64,000 nucleotides of DNA from Valencia hispanica (taxonomy: Eukaryota > Chordata > Actinopteri > Cyprinodontiformes > Valenciidae): NCBI GenBank assembly GCA_963556495.2, contig OY747710.1, forward strand, positions 3,021,501 through 3,085,500, in the 5' to 3' direction. The number at the start of each line of letters is the position of its first letter. Position 1 is the stretch's first letter. Under the pieces are notes generated by a model that was not told the DNA's origin, searched no databases, and was given only the letters and a program-made list of their open reading frames with translations. Shown in pieces: positions 46,741 to 57,400 of the stretch. A program made the position numbers and the translations under genes.

Positions 46741-47110
46741 GGTCAGTTAGTCTGGCTTTCCGCCAAGGATGTCCCTCTAAAAACCCAGTCCCGAAAACTC
46801 TCCCCACGGTTCCTGGGTCCATACCCCGTCGACACAGTCATCAGTCCTTTCATCGTCAAGCTCAAGTTCCCATCCCATCTCCGGGTCCATCCAGTTTTCC
46901 ACGTGTCCCAAGTCAAACCAGTCTCCTCCAGTACATTGTGCCCTCCGACCAAACCCCCTCCACCCGCCCGGTCCATTGATGGCTATCCAGCATTCACCGT
47001 TCGTCACATCCTTGATGTGCGTCCTTGAGGCCGTGGTCGTCAATATCTTGTTGACTGGGAAGGCTACGGTCCCGAGGAACGTATGTGGGTTAGGGGAGCG
47101 GGTGCTGCAA
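46741..47110 (+). pseudogene. Gypsy integrase tail and chromodomain
   Basis: It resumes right after the TIR element: [40 protein letters not shown] and [12 protein letters not shown] (integrase C-terminal GPY/F region), then [14 protein letters not shown], a TGA at 47026, and the chromodomain body YLVDWEGYGPEERMWV in the same frame. Established: chromodomains of this kind define the chromovirus branch of Ty3/gypsy. Confidence 0.7.
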
Positions 47111-48035
47111 GCTGACGCCAGATGGTTCTTGCAGTCAGCGTGGTACTAGGCCAACTTCCTAACAAAAACCCAAGGAAGATTTTCTCCTTCGTGTCATTCG
47201 GATCCTCACCTGAGTTATCTTCCCGCAGATCCACTTACCTTCGTTCCAAGACTCCTGGATTCTTCAGTTCTGGATCTCCTCACCTCTCCAGCATTTATCC
47301 CGGTCAGCCTCTGCAACACCTCCCCTCTGGTACCCTCTCCATCCGTCCTGAGTGTCTGCCCGCCCGTCTGGCTTCCTGTCATCTGCTCCAATCCTCCACT
47401 AGCTCCAACACCTGCAACCACTACAATCAGTATCCATCCAAAGAGATAAACAGACTACAGATTCCTACTTACCTCTCCTTCAAGCTCCGAGACCAAACCA
47501 TCAACTTTCCGAGTTCCCCGTTCCTGGCGCTTTCTTCCTGGTTCTCCCGAGACGACCTTTAAAACGTCCTCAAATAAACTTTACCACTCTTTTAATTGTG
47601 TCTGTTGCCGTGCTGTTATTGAGTCTAACAATCACGTCAGAATCACACTTTATGTCCCTGGTGGACCTTCCACTCATTACTGCTTGGAGATCCTGCATGT
47701 TTTATGTGTGTTTCCGCTCCAACACACCTCAGAACATCATGTTCTGCTGTTAATTTTAACCAGGGAAACATCTAAAACCTGGAAGAGAAGCAAGAAGCAG
47801 AGATACAAAGCATTATTTACTCAGTTTGGTGACTTATCCTCTGACAGTCCAGATGTTCTGTGACTTTTGTCCATGTGTTTTTTAAAGGTACCGGATTAAA
47901 GTTCCAAACAGAAACTTGACTTCAAACGGACTGATGATTCCTCATAGGTACCCAGCTTTTAGCTGGGACACAGTTGGCTATTCTACCTACAACCGGCTGA
48001 TCTGTGAGACTGAAGCGCTCACACAGTTTGATTAG

Positions 48036-49649
48036 GCAACACCGTTTTCTTAGGGTGGAAAAAAAAGTTTCTTTTTATCTTTTTGAGAATTAATACAGAT
48101 GCATTGTATGTCAACAAATCATCTGACTTAAAACGATAGATGTTTGGTCCACCCCCAAAGCTTCTATGGTAACACACACATGGCAGCAACATGATAGGAT
48201 TAACACAGGGCAGAGAAAGGTGGAGGTTATATCAACACATTTTCTAACTAATCATATTTGTAATGTTCCATGTCATTTAGTGTATAAATGTGTATAAATC
48301 TTCATCTGGGATACTGAACCTTAGTGAGCACTGTGCGTGGAGTGGGGCAGATATTATAATCAATTTTAGATAAGAAGGCTGAAAAAGGTTTCATGTTTAA
48401 GTGTGTTATAGCCAATATAAAATCCAATGATAACTATGCATTTGCTCTTAAAATATATTTGGTTAATAATATTACGTTTACTAATTTTCTTTTTGTATTT
48501 ATATCTCCTATAAATTCATCCACTTCTTCAAACACTGAAATAAAATCACTCTGTGTTTCTTGATTAATGATAACAGTCAGGAACAAAATCAGCAGTGAAA
48601 TGATTTTTTCTGATTAATAAAACAGAAAAGGTTTAAACTCCATTGTTTTGAAAACAGTTGAAAGATTTTTAATGTTTGATATGATTAAAGAAATATCTCG
48701 ATCAGTAATTTGGTTTGTTCACAGTGATCGCACGACTGCTGTCAGTCATTTAAAGGAAACAAAAAGCCAACAGGAAATATTCTTCTTGTGTTTAGGCATC
48801 TTTTATCATTGCATAGGTTTGATTTAATAAAGAGACAGAGATAACTGATAAAAAAGCTTACTATGTTTAGTATTAAAATCTTTTCTTGTTCTTCCTCTTT
48901 GGAGGAGGTTCCTTCCTCTTTAACGTTGCGCTCCATGAATATTTAAGTCGTCCTTCCATTTTATGCTTCTGCGTTGATGCTGTGACTTCTGCTCCCTCTG
49001 CCAATGTCACATGCTTGGCTGAATATTTTTTCATAAATCAATAGATAAAAGTGACAGATTATATGCAAGAGGATATTTCTGTGTACCAGACGATTTTAAC
49101 CTGCAGATATGCAGTTAGTAACATCAACAATCTTGTTTTAGCGAAAACATTTAATTATTTTAGGATTGGAAATATATCACTAACACAGCTTTTTACAACT
49201 TTCTGTATTTGACTGTATTTATAATAATAAAAGTGTTTTACTCCAAGTTTTTGCTGTGGATAGTTTTTTTTTTTTAGTAAAGCTAAAATGGACATATAGT
49301 AAAACAGGAAATAGAAATACTAGATTATTTTATAGGCCATGGTTTATCCCTTAGAGAGGTTTTATTTTTTTATTATTAAGAACCAACAGATGGTGTTTTT
49401 TACATGATTATAATAAAACCATCAGGTAGAAACGGTTAGTGGAAAAAATATTATCTCACAAATTCCTCTTTCACTTTTCTCTACAACTTGGTTGAGGACA
49501 TTTATAAAACTTGGAATGGGAAAAAAAAGGAAATACGACCCATATTTTCAATGGGTGTGGATTACAGTCGATGTAACACCACCATTCTTTTTTAACTCCA
49601 ATGAAATGTTACATCATCAAATATTCCTTCCTGGAAAAATAAGTGTTCA
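48036..49649. other. Spacer between copies D and E
   Basis: AT-rich, with several AATAAA-like words. No exon with the family signatures (YxN, TM, FPVxxFC, KCxxC or FICE) was found and no clear transposon borders. Nothing else recognised. Confidence 0.4.
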
Positions 49650-50345
49650 AAGAGAATGGAATAGAAAATTCCTTTATTGTCCCACAATGGGAAAATTCCG
49701 GTGAAATGTAAGCAAGTCAAAGGTATATGGAAGCATGCATATTTAAATTTTGAGCTAGTTGGGAGCAGAGATAGTCATACAGTCTTACAGCTGTTGGGGG
49801 GAAGGATCTGTGATAACGCTCCTTCATGCACCAAGGATGCAGCAGTCTGTCACTGAAGGAGCGCTCCAGTTCAGCAACAGCTTCATCCATAGAGTGAGAG
49901 ACGCTGCCCAACAGTGATGTTATTGTAGCCAGAGTCCTTTTGTCTCCCACCACCTGCACTGGGTTGAGGGGGCATCCTAGCACAGAGATGGCCTTCCTAA
50001 TGAGCATAACTCATAACTCTGTGAACCTACCACTCAGTCAAAAAAAGGTCTTCAGGAGCGCCCCCTGTACTCCAAATGACCTCAGTCTATTCAGCAGGTA
50101 GAGTGTGCTGTGGCCCTTCCTGTACGGAGCGTCAGTGTTTGGAGTCCAATCAAGTTTATTGTTCAGGTTAATCACCCAGGTACTTATAGGAGTCCACTAT
50201 CTCAATGTCCACTCCCTGGATGTTCACCAGTGTCGGTGTGGTGGGTCTTCGTCTGCAGAAACTCAACTCCAGCTCCTTGGTTTTCCCCGCGTTGATCAGG
50301 AGTTGGTTCTACTGGCACCAGTCTACAAAGTCCTGAGGCCACTGT
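49650..50345 (-). mobile_element. Decayed Rex1-like LINE (RT C-terminus and 3' tail)
   Basis: The minus strand reads DFVDWC, then INAGKTKELELSFCRRR, a YKYLG block and, in the frame 49717-50007, DEAVAELERSFSDRLLHPWC and YHRSFPPTAVRLYDYLCSQL. This is the C-terminal part of a Rex1/CR1-like reverse transcriptase. The 3' end is the complement of TTCCTTTATTGTCCCACAATG (about 49670). Several stops are present, so the copy is dead. Confidence 0.65.
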
Positions 50346-50771
50346 ATATTAACGTTCATGATCACTGCACATAAACTCGTGACCAGCACTGCAACTGTTT
50401 GGTGTACAGAACAACTAAAAACAATGTTGAAATATTTTACTAAAGAAATGTTAAAAAGTAAGAATCATTCATTTGGAACATCTCATCTCTGTACTAACAT
50501 CAGAACAAAGAATCCATTTGGCTAACACATGTGCACCCCTACGACAATTTCTTTAGAGGCATTCATTATCAAGTTCTTGCATAAAAACAAAAGAATTAAG
50601 CCTACAAATGTGTGATTTTGCCTTGTTCTTTTTTTAAAAATATCATTCGTGTGTGAGAGTGGAGAGGAAGAGGAACCTTTTGGTTGTTCTTCTTGACGTG
50701 CAAACGTGATCATTTGTTCACTCTATGCTTTAAAAGCATTTGCGGCAGCGTCTGTGTTCCAGCATTCAGCT
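50346..50771. other. 5' flank of lectin copy E
   Basis: AT-rich upstream region. No TATA box can be assigned with confidence; a CACTCTATGCTTTAAAAGCAT stretch lies 35-60 bp before the ATG at 50772. The 5' UTR is presumably the segment around 50740-50771. Confidence 0.3.
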
Positions 50772-51353
50772 ATGGCAGTGAATCTCGGTTCAGCAGCTAT
50801 TCATGAAAACCCTGTCCTGAAAACTAGAAAAGGTAAGAAACACTGCTGAAGAACATGTTTCCAGATTTGCTGCAAAAAGGGGAGAAGTGAAGAATAAAAT
50901 GCATCTCTGAGAAAGCTGCTAGTTCTAATTCTACTGCAAATAAAATTTAAAAAAATAAAATTAGGGACAGGATTATATTTTATTGTATTATTGTTTTAAT
51001 ATTAGTTACTTGTTATAGTTACTAGTTAGACTAAAAATAGAAATATCCTTTATTGTCCCTTAGTGGAGAAATTCAGTTATAGCTAAGCTTCAAATTTTAC
51101 CTTAGAAGACCATTATTTTTAAGACTCCATTTAAATTGAACTCACTGATCATTATTTTACATTTTTTCTTTCATTGTAAGCTGTTGCTAACTTTTATACA
51201 TAAAGCGTATATTTTTAAAATAAGCATTTGTTTGGAAGAAATTTAGTTTTTCCCATTGATATTAAAAATGAATTATGTCATTAAATGATTTATATAGTTG
51301 GCATTTCTTTTTTATATGTAAGCATTGCAAAAATGATTCATGATTTTAGTTAG

Positions 51354-51418
<65 letters not shown>

Positions 51419-54400
51419 TATAACCATTCATTGTTGGGTTTTTGTTTTTATCAATTTTCAGAGACGGGTGTGGACATATCTTCTGATGAGATTTATGAAA
51501 ACTTCCAGCAATGTGGAAAAAGTAAGAACCTCCTGAAGAAAATATGCCGTCACATGAAAATGGAAAAAAACCCTTGTAGAAGATGTGGAAGGGGTTGATT
51601 GTCTGGTATTTGCTGATTTATAAATTACTTATACACTTACAATATTATGGGTTATAAAACAGCAGAAACTACTAAAAGAATAACATCTCATTTTTAAGGC
51701 AAGGCAAGTCAAGGCAATTTTATTTGTATAGCAACAAGGTAATTCAAGGTGCTTTACATGATTAGGGGATGAAGTAAAAACAGCACACAGAGCATATGAC
51801 ACATAAAAACATTACTCAAAAGCAGACATGAATTTAGGATAAAGTAAAAACAGCAATAAAGCATGAAGCACACACAAAACATGATACATGAAAACATTAC
51901 TCAAAGGCATCTCTAAACAGATGAGTTTTTAGCCTTGATTTAAAAGAACTCAGTGCTTCAACAGTTTTGCAGTTTTAAATTGATTAAGAAAGAAATGATC
52001 AAAAGTTGTTCCATTAAACGAATTTAGTATTGTTATTGTCTGTGAAAATCCTCTCCATTTGAAAAATATAATCATATTCTCAAATTGTGCAAATTTTAAG
52101 TCAGCATTGAGGTATGGTGAATTTAAAATCTAAATGTGAATGTTAATTCAAACAAAATAAGTTTGTCTTACAGCTTTGTTCATTTTTTGGGTTGTGTTAT
52201 AATCCTCTGCAACAATGACACTGAAGCCCTTGTAAGATTAAATGCACACGTCCACTCACTGGCCACTTTATTAGGTACACCTGTCCAACTGCTCATTAAC
52301 CCAAATTTCTAATCAGCTAATCACATGGACTCAATACATTTAGGCATGTAGACATGGTCAAGAGATCTGCTCCAGTTCAAACCAAACATCAGAATGGGGA
52401 AGAAAGGTGATTTAAGTGACTTTGAACGTGGCATGGTTGTTGGTCTGAGTATTTCAGAAACTGCTGATCTACTGGGATTTTCACGCACAACCATCTCTAG
52501 GGTTTACAGAGAATGGTCCGAAAAAGGGAAAATATCCAGTGAGCGGCACTTCTGTGGGCGAAAGTGCCTCGTTGATCCCAGAGGTCAGAGGAGAACGGCC
52601 AGACTGGTTCAAGCTGATAGAAAGGCAATATTAACTCAAATAAACACTCGTTAAAACCAAGGTATGCAGAAGAGCATCTCTGAACGCACAACATGACGAA
52701 CCTTGAGGCAGATGGGCTACAGCAGCAGAAGACCACACTGGGTGCCACTCCTGTCAGCTAAGAACATGAAACTGAGGCTACAATTCACACAGGCTCACTG
52801 AAACTGGACAATAAAAAATTGGAAAAATGTTGCCTGGTCTGATGAGTCTCGATTTTTGCTGCAACATTCGTATGGTAGGGTCAGAATTTGGCTTCAACAA
52901 CATGAAAGCATGGATCCATCCTGGCTTGTATTAACCGTTCAGGCTGGTGGTGGTGGTGTGGGGTACATTTTCTTGGCACACTTTGGGCTCTTTAGTACCA
53001 ATTGAGCATCGTTGCAACGCCACACCCCACCTGAGTATTGTTGCTGACCATCGCCATCCTTTTATCACTGCAGTGTATCCATCTTCTGATGGATCCTTCC
53101 AGCAGGATAATGCGCCATGTCATAAAGCTTGAATCATTATTAAAGACGACAATGAGTTCACTGTACTCAAATGGCCTCCACAGTCACCAGATCTCAAACC
53201 AATAGATTCACCTTTGGGATGTGGTGGAACGGCAGATTCGCATCATGGATGTGCAGCCGACAAATCTGCAGCAACTGCGTGATGCTATCATGTCAATATG
53301 GACCCAAATCTCAGAGGAATGTTTCCAGTACCTTGTTGAATCTATGCCACGAAGGATTAAGGCAGTGCTTAAGGCAAAAGGGGGTCCAACCCGGTACTAG
53401 CAAGGTGTACCTAATAAAGTGGCTAGTGAGTGTATGTAAATAATGGCAAGAAAAACCCAAACGGAGTACATTTGTTTATCTGGGTCTAATACAATATATA
53501 CACAACTGTTTTAGTATAGTCTTTTTAATTTGTTTATGAAACGGCTCATAATGGAGAGAAGTTCACAGATATTTACTGAGAACGCATTATGCTCTCATGA
53601 CAGGTCTATTGAACTGAATCAGAAATATGTAAAATGATAACTTAATTCATAATTTCAAAGGGGAACGGTAAGTTTTCACTGGCTAATTTGGAATCTTTTT
53701 TTCCTTAAAAGAAATAATCAAAACTGATTTATTTTATATACTCCAATTATTTTAGGATTATAATAAACTATCATTATTGACATGGTACTGTGGTGACGGT
53801 GATGATTATATTGACCCATCAATCTCATTCTATACAAGATACATGTAATAAAACATAGAAACTTAAATTGAAAGAATGTAAATGGCTTTTCTCTTTACGA
53901 CCAGATGGCAAAGCATCAGCAGCCTCCCATGTCTGGCTTTTCCTGCTGGCCTTCGGGATACTTTGTGTCCTCCTGGCCATCAGCATCGGCATCATCATCT
54001 GGAGTGAGTCTGTTCCACACAACACATTTTAAATATTTAAAGTGTAACTGAACCCCCTGAAAAATCATATACCCACCCCCGGAAAACATTTGATGTGGGC
54101 GGTGCCAGGAAGAACGGAGGGGCGTGTCTGTGAGACCATGCCTGTGACGTAGAGATGTACCGCTCTCCACCAATCACAAAATTCAAATGCAGTAGCCACA
54201 GTTCAACCCTAAGGGGGCAGCACTAAGACGTTTTTAGACCAAAAAGTGTAGAATTAAACAAGTTTACACCAAAATGTAAAAAAAATCCCAGAAACTGAAA
54301 GATTGCATTGGTAAAGACCAATTTATACAGTTTAGAAGCAAAAAAAAGTTGTTTTGGGGTTTAGTTACTCTTTAAAACTTTAATAGCGGAACCTTCCTTA

Positions 54401-57400
54401 ATATTTTTCTGTCTGATATCCTGCATATCACACATAATTTCACATGCTGGGTTTTATCCCATTTCTTTGGGAATTAAGTTTTCCTCAGGGATCTTTCTCA
54501 TTACCTAATAAACCTGCAGGATTTCCTATTCATGACTTTACTCTTCCTGCTACTGCAGCAAAATCTTTCTACCATCTACCTTGCTTCTTTCTTAATTGTC
54601 CATCTTTTCATTTTAACTTTCCTTTATTCAGCCTTTGGGACTGTTTCCCCACAGCAGTTATAATGCAGTTTTCATTTGAAAATAAGTTTGGGGCAGTAAA
54701 AGCAATGAATGATTCTCTGTAAGGTAACTCTAAGTGATGTGATCGTCCTGGGTTTGTAGTGAATGCTGAATGGAGGAAAGGGAAAGCAAACCTCAGAGAT
54801 CAGATGGAAAAAACGAGAAACTTGGAAAATCTGACTGAGGAGATGACCCAAGAAAGAAACAGCCTTAACTGGACACTGGAAGTCATCATGGGATTCGGGT
54901 CCTTTCCAGTATATCAGTTCTGTCCCAATAAAAGTGAGTTTGTGGACTTTATAATTTAACAATATCATGTGATAACATATGACGTATATCATGGAAAAAA
55001 TCTGCCGTATTTTACTTTTACATGTGCTGAAATATGTTGATTATAACTAAATCTACTGGTGGAAAATGATGACTAACCCACAGTGTTTTAGTCTGACTTC
55101 TGGTCCTGTAAAAACACAAGACAAATACCCAATTTGAGCATCTGCAGACCTCTCACTGACACAACAAGCACCTGCTGTGGTACTTTTTATCGTCAAAAAG
55201 TCACCAAAATAAAAAAATAAACTGTGTCAAACCTTCCAATGACCAGAACTCCGTGTCTCAGAAAATAAGAATGTTATATAACACTAACATAAAAATGATT
55301 GGCAATAATGTTTGGCTAATGTAACTGTTAAAAATGTCATTCAATAATTGGTTATTACCAAATATTCTTTAAAAAGTTTTAATGAATGATGATCTGAAAG
55401 ACACATGTTTATAACACATTTACTTCCATGCAGGCTCATTGATAAGTCATCAGTAAAGGTTTGAGAAAATGATAGCATATGATATCTACAGTTTATTTAT
55501 ATATTCAAGGACAGGAATGAGAAAGTACCAAAGATGAGAAAGTGATGTTGAAATAGAAGAAAATTTATTCTCTAAAAATCAATTCCACAAAAAGCCAGCA
55601 TGAATCAAAATCAGTTTGATTCTCTGGAATGTCCTGGTGAGCCAGATAATACACTTATTATGAGAATCAACATTTAACTGTAAATATTTTTAAAATATAT
55701 AAAATAACAGGTTGGAGACACGTTTTTATTTTGTTCTATTGATTTTCTTGTTGTATGAATCCAGAGTGTCAGCCATGCAGCATCAATTCGGTTCTGTTCC
55801 AGGGAAAGTGCTACAAGATTTATGAGTCTTTTTTCTGTCAGACATGGGAAAAAAGTGCACAGTACTGTCAATACTATGGTTCAGAGCTGGTTGCTATTGA
55901 TAATTTGCAAGAACAGGTGAGTTGAAACGTTAACATTATAACTCTAACCTTTCAGAGGGGAAGTGGATTGTGGATTTGTAGGTAACATCTATTATTATTG
56001 TGTACAGGAATTCATCAGTAATCAAACCAAGTTGTATTCCAGAAGATACTCCACATGCTATGACTATTTTTTAAGGGTGTACCGGCACACAAATGGGTAA
56101 GAAAACCTTTCGTTTAAAAAAAAATGTCTTTTTAAGATAAATAATTTTTAACACTGAGGGCAAAGTATGACAACTTGGAAATATATTCTATTGAAAGTCA
56201 GAAGTCCTAATTTAACAATTTATAATAACATTAAAATAAAACATTAACTTTATGGTTGTTCAGTAATCATTCATTGAGATAAACATTACACTTAAAAAAG
56301 GTAATCTAAACTAAATATACACACAAGTGAGGAAAATATTGAGAGCACAAAGGGAGGATTGGACAAATGAATACTTTGTAGAACCACCTTTGTCACCAAT
56401 ACAGTTGCAGTCTTTGGGGGTATATCTCAGTCAAGCATGAATGGATAATATGTGGAAACATTTACTAACAAGTTTCACCAGAGTGTCTCACTTAGATTTA
56501 GGATTGGAGTTTGACTAGGCCATCTATAACAAATTTAATTAAAGCCAATTCATTTTATTTTCAGTTAAGCCCAAATTTATTCAAGTATTGGATGGAGTGA
56601 ATTCATTATTCCATCAGCTTTAGGTTTAAAGTAATCTTTTAATTTTACTAACATGATTCATCTGGCTGGATGTAATATTACCATTTTGGAGTGTGCTGGC
56701 CAGAGTCTCGACTGGAATCTGATAAAGATTAGGGTGATGGTAAGGAGGGCCACTAATCTCAAAGAGTTGGATTTCATCAACAAAGACAAATAGTTAAAAT
56801 ACCAGCGGAAAAGGCAAAAAGCTGGCCAGCAAATATAGGAAGGGTATTATTACTGTAATGCCGATTTTTTTGAGATGCAGAAAATGTTGACACACAATTT
56901 AAGGTTAAATTATAAATTAAAAAAACAGATAAATTATTTGTTTTTCAAAAAGGGCACTGGTAAAATAACAAAAATATTTTTAAAGTTAAATTTGCAAAGG
57001 GTATGAATACTTTTGGCCCTGATTGTACATAGCACTTTTATAACATGAATACCAGCCAAAGTGTCTAACAAAGCAAGACTCAAAAAATAACAATCATCAC
57101 AACAAACAATCACAGTTAAAATTTTGTGATAAAACACAATCTATAAATTGTGGTGGTGTACTTTACGTTTTGGGAACTCCTCGTGTTTCACACAGTTTTT
57201 CTTTGGGTGGAAGGTCTCGCTAGCTCAGTTAGCTTAGCTTCATTGCGGCTATGGCTACTCTTCTTTCTCCTGTCTCTAACTCTTCTCTTCTCTCTTGCTC
57301 TCTCTGTCAGATGTTTAGTTACTTCCCTGCCTCCTTTAGTGATAATGGTAACTGTAATAAATGTAATATTTTTGTAGCTTTGGAGGCGAGGGTATCAGAA

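Larger units (their letters stand above)
41890..47635 (+). mobile_element. Ty3/gypsy chromovirus-like retrotransposon, 5'-truncated and interrupted
   Basis: Gag and the protease active site are missing. It begins in the late protease/linker ([20 protein letters not shown]), then RT ([24 protein letters not shown] at 42747-42758), RNase H ([20 protein letters not shown]), integrase zinc domain (CHPGTSRT, CQICNRN), core (SLDFITGLP, ITSDRGPQF, NGQCERFNQE), and a C-terminal chromodomain ([14 protein letters not shown], then QYLVDWEGYGPEERMWV). RT-before-integrase is the normal gypsy order. Several stops and frameshifts make it dead. A TIR element splits it at 44527-46738. The right border near 47635 follows AATAAA at 47572; no clear LTR pair was found. 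Confidence 0.75.
40656..48035 (+). pseudogene. C-type lectin receptor D remnant (first and last exon only)
   Basis: E1 40656-40713 aligns without gaps to E1 of copy C (M, nine residues, then IYEN, GTAAGA donor), but codon 15 is TAA (40698-40700) where C has CAA. E6 47888-48035 is an open last lectin exon: GYRIKVPNRN, SWDTVGYSTYNRLICE, then ETEALTQFD and TAG. E2, TM, stalk, E4 and E5 are not visible in the 7.2 kb between, of which 5.7 kb is a gypsy insertion. A deletion linked to the insertion is likely. Alternatively the two exons belong to different dead copies. Confidence 0.65.

Noticed and set aside
47122..47562. Plus-strand 146-codon frame after the chromodomain
   Set aside because: Pro/Ser-rich, C-rich sequence in the 3' UTR/LTR part of the gypsy element; more likely non-coding LTR than protein.
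13842..51521. ITIM inhibitory motifs in the cytoplasmic exons
   Set aside because: The tyrosines are followed by E/G-N-x and no Leu/Val at +3 in most copies (YENT, YENY, YENF). Only YGNV of copy C E1 has Val at +3, and its -2 residue is Asn, so the ITIM consensus is not met.
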